Below, one piece after another: positions 1 through 8,248 of a stretch of 64,000 nt of DNA. Under the pieces are notes generated by a model. That model saw nothing but the letters and a program-made list of their open reading frames with translations, was not told the origin of the DNA and searched no databases. How positions within the stretch are numbered: the stretch's first letter is position 1; each line of letters opens with the position of its first letter. Position numbers and translations under genes: made by a program. Source of the DNA: Sva-07 sp963728195 (GTDB taxonomy: Bacteria > Actinomycetota > Acidimicrobiia > Acidimicrobiales > Ilumatobacteraceae); NCBI GenBank assembly GCA_963728195.1, contig CAVSIX010000006.1:1-64000 (forward strand), given 5' to 3'.

Positions 1-690
1 GAGCAGTGCGCCGTACCAGCTCGTGATCTCCCAGCCCTCGACATCCCACGCGAGGTTGTCGATGCCGGGCAGGATGCCGGCCTCCTGGAGATCGTGGATG
101 CCGTAGGCCAACACACCTGCAGCGATCAGGATCAATGCAGCGCCGGTGAGCTTGAAGAACGTGGCGAGATTCATCGACACGACACCGCGGTACAGCAGCA
201 CGCCGATCACGACGGCGGTGACGATGCCGAGCACGGCACCGATCGCCGGGCCGGCGCCGGCTCCCTGGGCCTGGAACGTCGGGTAGAGGAACAGTGCGGT
301 CTCGAGGCCCTCGCGACCGACCGCCAGCAGCGCCGCAGTGAAGACCCCGAGCGTGCCGATCTCGATGGCGGCCGACATCTTGTCGTGCAGATCCCCCTTG
401 ATCGTGCGCGACGCTCGTTTCATCCAGAACACCATCCAGGTGACGAAGCCGACGGCGACGATCGACAGCGCACCACCGAAGGCCTCCTGGGCCTCGAAGC
501 TCATGCTCGCCGACGTGTAGTGCAGCAGTGCGCCGAATCCGAACGACAGCGCCACGGCGACGGCGACGCCCGCCCACAGCACCGGGATCCGATCGCGGTG
601 GCCGCTTCGCACCATGAACGACATCAGGATGCTGACCACCAGTGCCGCCTCGAGCCCCTCGCGCAATCCGGTGAGGAATGTCTGCAACAC
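1..690 (-). CDS. efeU: FTR1-family iron permease, C-terminus cut by window edge
   Basis: This is the membrane permease subunit of an EfeUOB/FTR1-type iron uptake system, which moves iron across the cytoplasmic membrane. The reading frame opens with GTG at 690 and stays open to the window edge (230 codons). Two REGLE motifs, the iron-binding hallmark of the family, lie at residues 10-14 (LREGLEAAL) and 126-130 (GREGLETAL). Hydrophobic helices fill the regions between them. The 3' end and any efeO/efeB partners lie outside the window. An IdeR/DtxR-type box sits about 70-90 bp upstream, so repression by iron is likely. The family call is confident; the exact start is less so because no strong Shine-Dalgarno is visible. 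Confidence 0.93.
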   Translation of the reverse strand, partial: MLQTFLTGLREGLEAALVVSILMSFMVRSGHRDRIPVLWAGVAVAVALSFGFGALLHYTSASMSFEAQEAFGGALSIVAVGFVTWMVFWMKRASRTIKGDLHDKMSAAIEIGTLGVFTAALLAVGREGLETALFLYPTFQAQGAGAGPAIGAVLGIVTAVVIGVLLYRGVVSMNLATFFKLTGAALILIAAGVLAYGIHDLQEAGILPGIDNLAWDVEGWEITSWYGALL

Positions 691-729
691 GGTGTTCTCC
701 GGGCGTTCGGAATGCTGGCGGGGGTCGTG

Positions 730-758
730 CCCTCACCACGACGACATCGTGGTGAGGG
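730..758. repeat. Perfect 11-bp inverted repeat in the efeU leader
   Basis: The arms CCCTCACCACG (730-740) and CGTGGTGAGGG (748-758) are exactly complementary around a 7-nt loop. On the minus strand it lies downstream of topA and of the iron box and upstream of efeU. No T-run follows it on the minus strand, so it is not a classical intrinsic terminator. It could be a 5'-UTR hairpin or a second operator. Confidence 0.6.
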
Positions 759-760
759 AT

Positions 761-779
761 CGTGGTTAGGGCAACCTAA
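761..779 (-). promoter_or_regulatory. IdeR/DtxR-type iron box upstream of efeU
   Basis: The 19 bp here match 14 of 19 positions of the IdeR/DtxR consensus TTAGGTTAGGCTAACCTAA. The core TTAGG...AACCTAA is intact and the outer left half is degraded. Position between topA and the iron permease start fits Fe2+-dependent repression of efeU, as known for iron uptake genes of Actinomycetota. Confidence 0.7.
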
Positions 780-836
780 CACCAGACATTGCAGAGATCA
801 ACATCGCCAACCGGTTCTCGTGCACAACTTCACCTC

Positions 837-3620
837 TCAGAGGTGAACTTGTTCACGAGAAGCTGTGTCAGCCCTCGTTGAGGTCGGTGATGACCGGCGC
901 AGCCTTCCCGGCCGACGCCTTCTTCGCCGCGCTCTTCTTGGAAGCGGCCTTCTTGGAGCGGCCTTCTTCGCCGGCGACTTCTTCTTCGCTCCCGACTTCT
1001 TGGCGGGGCGCTTCTTCGTCGGGCCGCCCTTCGCGATGATCGCCTCGCGGCGGATCGCCAGCAACTCGTACGCGCGCTCGGGGACCATCACCTCGAGCCG
1101 GTCGCCCTTGCCGAGGGAGGCATTGGTCTCGCCGTCGGTGACGTACACCCCGAACTTGCCGTCCTTGGCGACGACGGGGCGTTCGCTGACGGGATCGGTG
1201 CCGAACTCGCGCAGCGGGCCCTTCGCGGCCATGTTGCCGCCGCCGCGCTTGTAGACCTTCGGCTCGCTGAAGATCCGCAGTGCTTCGTCGAGGGTGATCT
1301 GCAGCAGCTGGTCCTCGGAGTCGATGTTGCGGTAGTCCTTCTCCTTCTGCACGTACGGGCCGTACCGACCGTTGTTCGCGTAGATGGGGACGCCGTCGGC
1401 CGGATCGTCGCCGAGGTGGCGGGGCAACTGCAGCAGTGCCTCGGCCTCGTCCATCGTGATGCGCTCGAGCACCATCGTCTTGAACAGGCTCGACATCTTC
1501 GGCTTCTCGAGCCCGGGCGGCGGATCGTCGTGGTCGCCCCACTGCACGTAGGGGCCGTAGCGACCGTTCTTGGCGTACACCGGGTAGCCGTCGAGTTCGC
1601 CGATCGGTTCGTCGGACTTCGGCGCCGCCAGCAGCTCGATCGCCTTGTCGACGGTCAGCTCGTCGGGCGCGAGATCGTCGGGCACGCTGGCGGTGTCCTC
1701 GCCACGCTTGACGTAGGGACCGTACTTGCCGGGCTTCACCACGATCAGTTCGTCGTTCGCGTCGAGTCCGAGCGGGAACGTGTTGATCTCGGCGGCGTCG
1801 ATCTCGTCGAGGTTCTCCTCGACGAGCCGCTTCAGCCCCCGCAGGGCATCGTCTCCGAACCCCGCCTCAGCGGAGATCGGTTCGGTGTCGCCGTCGCCGG
1901 TGTCGCCGAAGTAGAAGCGCTTGAGCCACTTCTCCTTGGCGCGCCGTCCGCTCGCGATCTCGTCGAGGTCGGCGTCGATCGAGGCCGTGAAGTCGTAGTC
2001 GACCAGTGCGTCGAAGTGTTCTTCGAGCAGTCGGATGACGGCGAATGCCGTCCAGGTCGGCACGAGTGCCTGACCCTTCTTCCACACGTAGCCGCGGTCC
2101 TGGATCGTCTGGATGATCGACGCCCACGTCGACGGCCGGCCGATGCCGAGTTCTTCGAGTCGCTTGACCAAGGACGCCTCGGTGTAACGCGCCGGCGGTG
2201 ACGTGGCGTGCCCATGGGGTTCGATCGAGGCGATCGGCACTTCGTCGCCCTGGACCAGTGGCGGCAGCAGCGCCTCGTTCTCGGCGTCGTCGTCGCCGGT
2301 CTCCTCCTTCGACGCCACGTAGACCGCCCGGTAGCCGGGAAACGTGATCGTGGTGCCGGAGGCCGCGAACTCGCAATCGGTGAGTTCGCCGGTGGTGCGG
2401 TCGGTGGCGTTGGCCGCCAACCGCACGCTGACGGTCACGCCGGTCGCATCGGCCATCTGGGAGGCCAAGGTGCGCTGCCAGATCAGCCGATACAGGGCGA
2501 GTTCCTGGCTGTTCAGTTCCGAGCCGAGGTTCTGGGGCGAGCGGTACGGCGTGGTCGGTCGAATCGCCTCGTGGGCTTCCTGAGCGTTCTTGACCTTCGA
2601 CGAGTACTGCTTCGGTGCGCCGTTGAGATAGGTGGCGCCGTATTCACTCGTGACCGCCGCCCGGGTCGCCTGCATCGCCTCGTCGGACAACACGACGTTG
2701 TCGGTACGCATGTAGGTGATGAAGCCGCGCTCGTACAGACCCTGTGCGACGCGCATCACCTGCGACGACGACAGCCGCAGCTTGCGGCCACCCTCCTGTT
2801 GCAGCGTGGAGGTCATGAACGGCGCCTTCGGTGACGACCGGTAGGGCTTCTCCTCGACGGAACGCACGGTGAACGTCGCACCGTCGAGGCCGTCGGCCAG
2901 CGACCGGGCGCGGGATTCGTCGAGTGCGACGGCCTTGGCCGACACCTGGCCCTTGGCGTCGAAGTCCTTGCCGGTGGCCACGCGGGCGCCGCCGACGGCG
3001 ACCAACTTGGCGTCGAAGACCGGCTGGGTGGCCGTGCCGAGGTCGATGTCCCAGTAGTCGGCGGTCACGTACGCGATCCGCTCGCGCTCGCGCTCGACGA
3101 TCAGACGGACCGACGGGCTCTGCACGCGTCCCGCGGACAAGCCACGGTTCACCCGGCGCCACAGCACCGGCGACACCTCGTAGCCGTAGAGCCGGTCGAG
3201 GATGCGACGTGTCTCGGCGGCGTCGACGAGTCCGTAGTCGAGGTCGCGCGGATTGTTGACGGCGTGATCGATGGCGGCCTTGGTGATCTCGTGGAACACC
3301 ATGCGCTTCACCGGCACCTTCGGCTTGAGATATTCGAGCAGGTGCCACGAGATCGCTTCGCCCTCGCGGTCTTCGTCGGTCGCGAGATAGAGCTCCGAGG
3401 CGTCCTTCAGCGCCGCCTTGAGATCCTTGACCACGGTCTTGCCGCGTTCGGTCAGCTCGTAGGTGGGCTTGAAGCCGTTGTCCACGTCGATGTTCAACCC
3501 CTTGCTCGGCAGGTCGGACACGTGGCCGACCGACGCGCGCACGTCGTAGTCGCTGCCGAGGAACTTCGACAGCGTCTTCGCCTTGGCCGGCGATTCGACG
3601 ACGACGAGGGGTTTGGACAT
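837..3620 (-). CDS. topA: DNA topoisomerase I (type IA), tail frameshifted
   Basis: TopA relaxes negatively supercoiled DNA by single-strand passage. The N-terminal Toprim domain is seen in PLVVVESPAKAKT (residues 4-16) and the acidic TDEDREGEAIS (81-91). The catalytic tyrosine is Tyr303 in ITYMRTD. Four C-terminal topoisomerase repeats of the GRYGPYV type follow, without zinc-finger cysteines, as usual in Actinomycetota. The annotated 927-residue frame ends in an arginine-rich tail. The expected lysine-rich tail (KKAASKKSAAKKASAGK) continues in another frame and stops at 868-870. The two halves of a tandem repeat differ by one base near position 957, so a single-base deletion or a sequencing error has switched frame. 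The start ATG at 3620 faces the divergent rsgA promoter region. Confidence 0.95.
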   Translation of the reverse strand: MSKPLVVVESPAKAKTLSKFLGSDYDVRASVGHVSDLPSKGLNIDVDNGFKPTYELTERGKTVVKDLKAALKDASELYLATDEDREGEAISWHLLEYLKPKVPVKRMVFHEITKAAIDHAVNNPRDLDYGLVDAAETRRILDRLYGYEVSPVLWRRVNRGLSAGRVQSPSVRLIVERERERIAYVTADYWDIDLGTATQPVFDAKLVAVGGARVATGKDFDAKGQVSAKAVALDESRARSLADGLDGATFTVRSVEEKPYRSSPKAPFMTSTLQQEGGRKLRLSSSQVMRVAQGLYERGFITYMRTDNVVLSDEAMQATRAAVTSEYGATYLNGAPKQYSSKVKNAQEAHEAIRPTTPYRSPQNLGSELNSQELALYRLIWQRTLASQMADATGVTVSVRLAANATDRTTGELTDCEFAASGTTITFPGYRAVYVASKEETGDDDAENEALLPPLVQGDEVPIASIEPHGHATSPPARYTEASLVKRLEELGIGRPSTWASIIQTIQDRGYVWKKGQALVPTWTAFAVIRLLEEHFDALVDYDFTASIDADLDEIASGRRAKEKWLKRFYFGDTGDGDTEPISAEAGFGDDALRGLKRLVEENLDEIDAAEINTFPLGLDANDELIVVKPGKYGPYVKRGEDTASVPDDLAPDELTVDKAIELLAAPKSDEPIGELDGYPVYAKNGRYGPYVQWGDHDDPPPGLEKPKMSSLFKTMVLERITMDEAEALLQLPRHLGDDPADGVPIYANNGRYGPYVQKEKDYRNIDSEDQLLQITLDEALRIFSEPKVYKRGGGNMAAKGPLREFGTDPVSERPVVAKDGKFGVYVTDGETNASLGKGDRLEVMVPERAYELLAIRREAIIAKGGPTKKRPAKKSGAKKKSPAKKAAPRRPLPRRARRRRRRPGRLRRSSPTSTRADTASREQVHL

Positions 3621-3670
3621 CAGTGCCTTTCGCGAGATCGTGCTGGTGTGTTCGCTAGGTGATCGGAGAC

Positions 3671-3748
3671 CACGTTGTCAAGGTGACCGGTTCGATTCTC
3701 GACGAGGTGACGTCGATTCTCGACAACGTGACAAGGTCGCTTCTCGAG
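3671..3748. repeat. Direct and inverted repeats between topA and rsgA
   Basis: TCGATTCTCGAC occurs at 3692-3703 and 3713-3724, and a variant TCGCTTCTCGAG at 3737-3748. CACGTTGTC (3671-3679) is inverted as GACAACGTG (3722-3730). The repeats lie in the 203-bp gap between the divergent topA and rsgA genes, so they are candidate binding sites for a regulator of one or both promoters. No known operator consensus is recognised. Confidence 0.5.
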
Positions 3749-3823
3749 CTGTCGTGATCGCTCGACACGGGTGAGTGTGCCAAGGGAACGGCGGATTCCC
3801 CATCGCGGTACGGTTCCACCACG

Positions 3824-4882
3824 ATGTCGCGCGCAATCCACGAGCCCGATCCGGCGCTGGGGTGGGCGCCCGACTTCGCCGACGCCTGGGACCTTCTCGG
3901 CCGTCCCGGAACGCCCGGGCGGGTTTCGCGACTGGACCGCGGATGGAGCACCGTCGTGCGCTCGATCGAGGAGGCTCGCGCCATGGCCGAGCCGATGCGG
4001 GTGCGCAACATCGGCGCCGACGTGGCCGTCGGCGACTGGGTGATCGCATCCGACGACGGCGAGCGCATCGAGCACGTGCTCGAGCGACGCTCCGCATTCA
4101 CGCGCCGGGCGTCGTTCGACGGGATGCGGGCGGTGTCGCACACGCTGGCCGCCAACATCGACGTCGTGTTCCTCGTGCATGCGTTGGGCTCGCCGCCGAG
4201 CCCACGTCGCCTCGAGCGAGAACTCGTGCTGGCGTTCGACTCCGGTGCCGAGCCGGTCGTGCTGCTCACCAAGACCGATCTCGTCGACGATCCCGAGCCC
4301 GGCCGCCAGGCCTTGCGCGATGTCGCACTGGGTGTCCCCGTCCTGCTCGCCAGTGGCAGGACCGCCGACGGCGTCGAGGCGATCCGCGACCTGGCTGCCG
4401 GCAACCGGACACTGACGTTCCTGGGTGCGAGCGGTGTCGGCAAGTCGACGCTCGTCAACGCGTTGATCGGAACGCAGCGCCAGGCGACGTTCGAGGTGCG
4501 CGAGGGCGACCAGCGCGGCCGCCACACCACGGTCGCGGCCGAGCTGGTGCCGCTGCCCGGCGAGGGATGGCTGATCGACACGCCGGGGGTCAGGGCGCTG
4601 AGTCTGTGGCTGTCGGGCCACGGCATCGAGCGGGCCTTCGCCGACGTCTTCGACCTGATGGACCACTGCCGGTTCCGCGACTGCAAGCACGACCAGGAGC
4701 CGGGCTGCGCAGTGCAGGCAGCGATCGCTGCCGGCGAGCTGGATGCGGTCAGGTTGCACAGCCTCGAACGGCTGATCGAGGAGGAGGCGGCGCTCGAGGA
4801 AGAGCAGCGAGCGCACGACAAGGCGTCCGACAAGCGTGCGGGCGGCCGCAGTCGGCCGCCGGAGGAATCGGAATTCGACTGA
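3824..4882 (+). CDS. rsgA: Ribosome small-subunit biogenesis GTPase RsgA
   Basis: RsgA (YjeQ) is a circularly permuted GTPase that assists late 30S subunit maturation. G4 (TKTD, residues 149-152) precedes G1 (GASGVGKST, 201-209) and G3 (DTPG, 252-255), which is the diagnostic permuted order. The C-terminal zinc knuckle is present as Cys282, Cys287, His289 and Cys295. An N-terminal OB-like region precedes the GTPase. At 352 residues the length is normal. The ATG start at 3824 follows the divergent topA region. The next gene starts 23 bp after its stop. Confidence 0.95.
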   Translation: MSRAIHEPDPALGWAPDFADAWDLLGRPGTPGRVSRLDRGWSTVVRSIEEARAMAEPMRVRNIGADVAVGDWVIASDDGERIEHVLERRSAFTRRASFDGMRAVSHTLAANIDVVFLVHALGSPPSPRRLERELVLAFDSGAEPVVLLTKTDLVDDPEPGRQALRDVALGVPVLLASGRTADGVEAIRDLAAGNRTLTFLGASGVGKSTLVNALIGTQRQATFEVREGDQRGRHTTVAAELVPLPGEGWLIDTPGVRALSLWLSGHGIERAFADVFDLMDHCRFRDCKHDQEPGCAVQAAIAAGELDAVRLHSLERLIEEEAALEEEQRAHDKASDKRAGGRSRPPEESEFD

Positions 4883-4905
4883 GCACGACTCGACGTCCTC
4901 GCCGC

Positions 4906-5415
4906 ATGCAGCACAAGGTGGACGACGTGGAGATCGCAGCGAACGGCAAGCCGGTCGAATCGGTGTGGGACTTTCCACGCCCGCCGCGCCTCGAGCGCGT
5001 CGAGTGGCGGATTCGCGTCGCACACGCCGGCGTCACGATCGTCGACGCTCCCACGGCGGTCCGGGTCCTCGAAACCAGCCAACCACCGGCGTATTACGTG
5101 TCGGCCGAGTTCGTCGACCTCGCACGGTTGGAGCGATCGCAGCGAACGACGTTCTGTGAGTGGAAGGGCGTCGCCGGGTACGCCGACGTCGTCGTCGGTG
5201 AGCGACGGATCGCCGATGCCGGATGGACGTATCCCGAGCCGACCCCCGCCTTCGACGCGATCCGAGACCATTGGGCCTTCTACGCCCAGAAGGTCGACGA
5301 GTGTTGGATCGACGACGAGCGGGTCACCAGCAACGAGGGCAGTTTCTACGGTGGATGGGTCACCGCCAACGTCACCGGTCCGTTCAAGGGCGCCCCCGGC
5401 ACCGGCCACTGGTGA
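4906..5415 (+). CDS. DUF427-family protein
   Basis: This 169-residue protein has the DUF427 signature: an ESVWDFPRPPR segment near the N-terminus, then FCEWKGVAGY and a C-terminal YPEP...FYAQKVDECWID stretch. The family is small, cytoplasmic and of unknown biochemical function. It lies 23 bp downstream of rsgA and may be cotranscribed with it. The ATG at 4906 is the first start that gives a complete domain, but the first residues are poorly conserved, so the exact start is uncertain. Confidence 0.85.
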   Translation: MQHKVDDVEIAANGKPVESVWDFPRPPRLERVEWRIRVAHAGVTIVDAPTAVRVLETSQPPAYYVSAEFVDLARLERSQRTTFCEWKGVAGYADVVVGERRIADAGWTYPEPTPAFDAIRDHWAFYAQKVDECWIDDERVTSNEGSFYGGWVTANVTGPFKGAPGTGHW

Positions 5416-5472
5416 TCGACGACGTGTCCGACGGCCGATGAGTGTTCCGGCGGACGCGGGATAGCGTTCGTC

Positions 5473-5562
5473 GTGCTCACGAAGCGGGGCTGGATCCGCG
5501 TGAGTGACGGAGCGATCCGTCGGGACATTGCGGCTCCCACCGCACCCGAGAGCAGGAGCACA
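5473..5562 (+). ncRNA. Candidate structured leader RNA before the APC permease (copy A)
   Basis: The 5' leader can fold into an outer stem GTGCTC (5473-5478) with GAGCAC (5556-5561) enclosing three hairpins. These are GCGG/CCGC (5484-5487/5496-5499), GACGGA-GCGA-TCCGTC (5506-5521) and TGCGG/CCGCA (5529-5533/5540-5544). The block CCGAGAGCAGGAGCA (5546-5560) contains the ribosome-binding site 5 nt before the TTG start. The same order of hairpins and the same 15-nt block precede the ammonium transporter gene (copy B). The hairpins keep pairing while their sequences change. This looks like a translational riboswitch; the ligand and Rfam class are not recognised. Confidence 0.55.
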
Positions 5563-5564
5563 CC

Positions 5565-7541
5565 TTGGCAGCATCAGTTCGGGTCGTCACGGCCCGGTTC
5601 GTCCGTCGCGATGCGCTGGCCGTGATCAGCCGCTGGAAGCGTGCCGTCGTCGGCTCGCCGTTGGCGAGCGAGGACGAGCAACACCAGCGACTGGGCATTC
5701 CCACGGCGCTCGCAGTGTTCGCGTCCGATGCGATCTCATCGACGGCGTACGCCAGCCAGGAAATCCTCATCGTCCTGATCCCGGCAGCGGGACTGTCGGT
5801 CGCGCTCAACCAGCTGATCCCCATCTCGATCATCGTGATGGTGCTCCTGGTGCTGGTGATCACCAGCTATCGCCAGACGATCTTCGCGTATCCGGGTGGT
5901 GGCGGGTCCTACGTCGTGTCGCGAGAGAACCTCGGTGAGACCCCGTCGCTGGTGGCCGGCGCATCGCTGCTCGTCGACTACATCCTGACCGTGGCCGTGT
6001 CGGTGTCGGCCGGCGTCGCCGCGATCACCTCGGCGTTCCCAGGGCTGCGTCCCGAGCGCGTCGAGATCTGTCTCGGGTTCATCGCGATCATGACGATCGC
6101 GAACCTCCGTGGACTCAAGGAATCCGGCCGGTTGTTCGCTGGCCCGACCTACGTGTACATCGTCTCCCTCGGGGCGCTGATCGTGGTGGGTCTGATCCGG
6201 CTCACAACCGGTGGGCTCGAACCGCTCGTGGCGAACACCGAGGCGGTGAATCAGCTGACCGGTGGGAACGAACTCACCGGTCTGACCGTGCTGTTGTTCC
6301 TGCGTGCGTTCTCATCCGGCGCAGTGGCCCTCACCGGCATCGAAGCCATCTCCAACGGCGTTCCCGCATTCAAGAAGCCGGAGTCGAAGCACGCGGCGAC
6401 CACCTTGCTGTTGATGGGCACGATCCTCGCGACGTTCTTCTTCGGGATCTCGGTGCTCGCAAACCGTTTGCGGCCGACGCCGAGCGAAGGCGAGACGTTG
6501 CTGTCGATCATGGGGCGTGAGGTGTTCAACGGCGAGAGCGTGCCGTACTACGTCCTCCAGTTCTCCACGTTCGCGATCCTGATCCTCGCAGCGAACACTG
6601 CATTCGCCGACTTCCCCAGGGTGTCGTCGATCCTGGCCCAGGACGGATATCTGCCTGCGCAGTTGAAGAACCGCGGCGATCGGCTCGTGTTCTCCAACGG
6701 CATCCTGGCGCTGGCCGCCGTGGCGGCGGTGTTGATCGTGGTCTTCTCCGGCGACACGAGCAAGCTCATCCCGCTGTACGCGGTCGGCGTGTTCTGCGGC
6801 TTCACGCTCTCGCAGATCGGCATGGTGCGTCACCACCAGAAGCTGCGTGAGCCCGGCTGGAGGCGTGGCGCAACCGTCAACACGATCGGTGCGATCGCGA
6901 CGTTCATCGTGTTGATCGTCGTGCTGGTGTCGAAATTCACGATCGGAGCATGGATTCCCGCCGTGCTGATTCCGATCATCGTGTACGGGTTCAGGCGCAT
7001 CAAGCGCCACTACAACGGCGTTCGAGCGGCGCTGAAGGTCGAGCCGGGCGACATCATCCCTCGCCACTCGCACACGGTGGTGATCCTCGTGGGCACCGTC
7101 AATCTCGGCGTGCTCAAGGCGGTGGCCTATGCACGCTCGATGCGTCCCGATCGACTCGTTGCGATCAGTGTCGTCAATTCTGCCGAGGAGGAGTCGGCGG
7201 TGGTCGACGCATGGGAGGACTTCGGGCTTCCCGTCGAGTTGCGGACGATCTTCTCGCCGTTCCGCGATCTGACCGGTCCGGTCATGCAGCTCATCGACGA
7301 ACTCGACGCCGAGAGCCCAGATGACGTGGTCACCGTCGTCATCCCCGAGTTCGTCGTCGAGCACTGGTGGGATCAGGCGCTCCACAACCAAAGTGCGCTG
7401 TTGATCAAGACGAAGCTGCGCCAACGCCCGAACACGGCGATTCTGTCGGTGCCGGTACAGGTCGGCGACCTGACCGAAGCGCCTCGCCGTCGGTCGAGCA
7501 CGGCCGTGATCCTCGAGCCCAATGAGAAAGAGATGCTGTGA
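5565..7541 (+). CDS. APC-superfamily amino acid/cation permease
   Basis: This 658-residue integral membrane protein belongs to the APC permease superfamily. The N-terminal core has the characteristic GIPTALAVFASDAISSTAYA segment, followed by about twelve hydrophobic helices to around residue 470. A C-terminal cytosolic domain of about 170 residues follows. The start is TTG at 5565, preceded by AGGAG at a good distance. The stop overlaps the GTG of the first TrkA-like gene, so the three genes form one translationally coupled operon. Pairing with two TrkA-type NAD-binding proteins suggests K+ or K+-linked amino acid transport; the substrate cannot be read from sequence. A conserved RNA leader precedes the gene. 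Confidence 0.88.
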   Translation: MAASVRVVTARFVRRDALAVISRWKRAVVGSPLASEDEQHQRLGIPTALAVFASDAISSTAYASQEILIVLIPAAGLSVALNQLIPISIIVMVLLVLVITSYRQTIFAYPGGGGSYVVSRENLGETPSLVAGASLLVDYILTVAVSVSAGVAAITSAFPGLRPERVEICLGFIAIMTIANLRGLKESGRLFAGPTYVYIVSLGALIVVGLIRLTTGGLEPLVANTEAVNQLTGGNELTGLTVLLFLRAFSSGAVALTGIEAISNGVPAFKKPESKHAATTLLLMGTILATFFFGISVLANRLRPTPSEGETLLSIMGREVFNGESVPYYVLQFSTFAILILAANTAFADFPRVSSILAQDGYLPAQLKNRGDRLVFSNGILALAAVAAVLIVVFSGDTSKLIPLYAVGVFCGFTLSQIGMVRHHQKLREPGWRRGATVNTIGAIATFIVLIVVLVSKFTIGAWIPAVLIPIIVYGFRRIKRHYNGVRAALKVEPGDIIPRHSHTVVILVGTVNLGVLKAVAYARSMRPDRLVAISVVNSAEEESAVVDAWEDFGLPVELRTIFSPFRDLTGPVMQLIDELDAESPDDVVTVVIPEFVVEHWWDQALHNQSALLIKTKLRQRPNTAILSVPVQVGDLTEAPRRRSSTAVILEPNEKEML

Positions 7542-8248
7542 GCCAGACCAACGCGCAGAACGAGCAGCGGCCCGCCGTTGGCCACGTCGTGATCGTCGGG
7601 TGCGGGCGCGTCGGCGCCGGCCTCGCCGAACGCATGCTGGGCCACGACCACTCGGTCGCGGTGATCGACACGAACCGCGCTGCGTTCAGGCGGCTCGCGC
7701 AACTCGACGTCGAGCAGGTCGAAGGCGTCGGCTACGACCGCGACACGCTCCGACGAGCAGGGATCGAGCGCGCCGTCGCACTCGCGGCGGTGACCGACGG
7801 TGACAACAGCAACATCGTCATCGCACGCACCGGGCGCGAAGCGTTCGGCGTCCGCCGTGTGTTCGCGCGCATTTACGACATGCGTCGAGCTGCGGTGTAC
7901 GAACGGCTCGGGATTCCGACGGTTGCATCGGCGCGGCTCACGATCGACATGTCGATGCGTCAGTTGCTGCCGCTCGACGATGCCGTCCGGTGGGTCGACC
8001 CCAGTGCTCAAGTCTGTCTGGTCGAGCGGCCGGCGTCGCGAGCTCTGATCGGCACGAGCGTGCGTCAACTCGAATCCGACGGCACGGTGCGGCTCGCCGC
8101 GCTGCGTCGCCTCGGGGTCAGCGTGGTTCCGGCAGCTGATCTTGTCGTCCAGGAGGGTGACCTGCTGTACCTGATGGTGCCGAACGATCAGGTGGCCGAA
8201 CTTCAGGCCGCCTGGGCCGATGCCGGCGAAGGGAAGGTGACGTCGTGA
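7538..8248 (+). CDS. TrkA/KtrA-family NAD-binding K+ uptake regulator (first copy)
   Basis: This cytosolic regulator carries a TrkA-N Rossmann fold with GCGRVG at residues 21-26 and a TrkA-C (RCK_C) domain in the last ~80 residues. Such proteins bind nucleotides and gate K+ channels or transporters. The GTG start at 7538 overlaps the permease stop (GTGA). Its own stop overlaps the next trkA-like start in the same way. The extra N-terminal residues before the Rossmann strand are not unusual. Confidence 0.92.
   Translation: MSQTNAQNEQRPAVGHVVIVGCGRVGAGLAERMLGHDHSVAVIDTNRAAFRRLAQLDVEQVEGVGYDRDTLRRAGIERAVALAAVTDGDNSNIVIARTGREAFGVRRVFARIYDMRRAAVYERLGIPTVASARLTIDMSMRQLLPLDDAVRWVDPSAQVCLVERPASRALIGTSVRQLESDGTVRLAALRRLGVSVVPAADLVVQEGDLLYLMVPNDQVAELQAAWADAGEGKVTS

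Noticed and set aside
94..846. 250-residue frame antisense to the efeU fragment
   Set aside because: High-GC codon shadow of the real iron permease on the other strand; no recognisable domain.
3655..5574. 639-residue frame antisense to rsgA and the DUF427 gene
   Set aside because: Low-complexity Arg/Ser/Pro-rich translation, typical of shadows in high-GC DNA; rsgA on the plus strand is clearly real.
6312..7424. 370-residue antisense frame inside the permease gene
   Set aside because: No motif; His/Arg/Asp-rich composition is that of a shadow frame.
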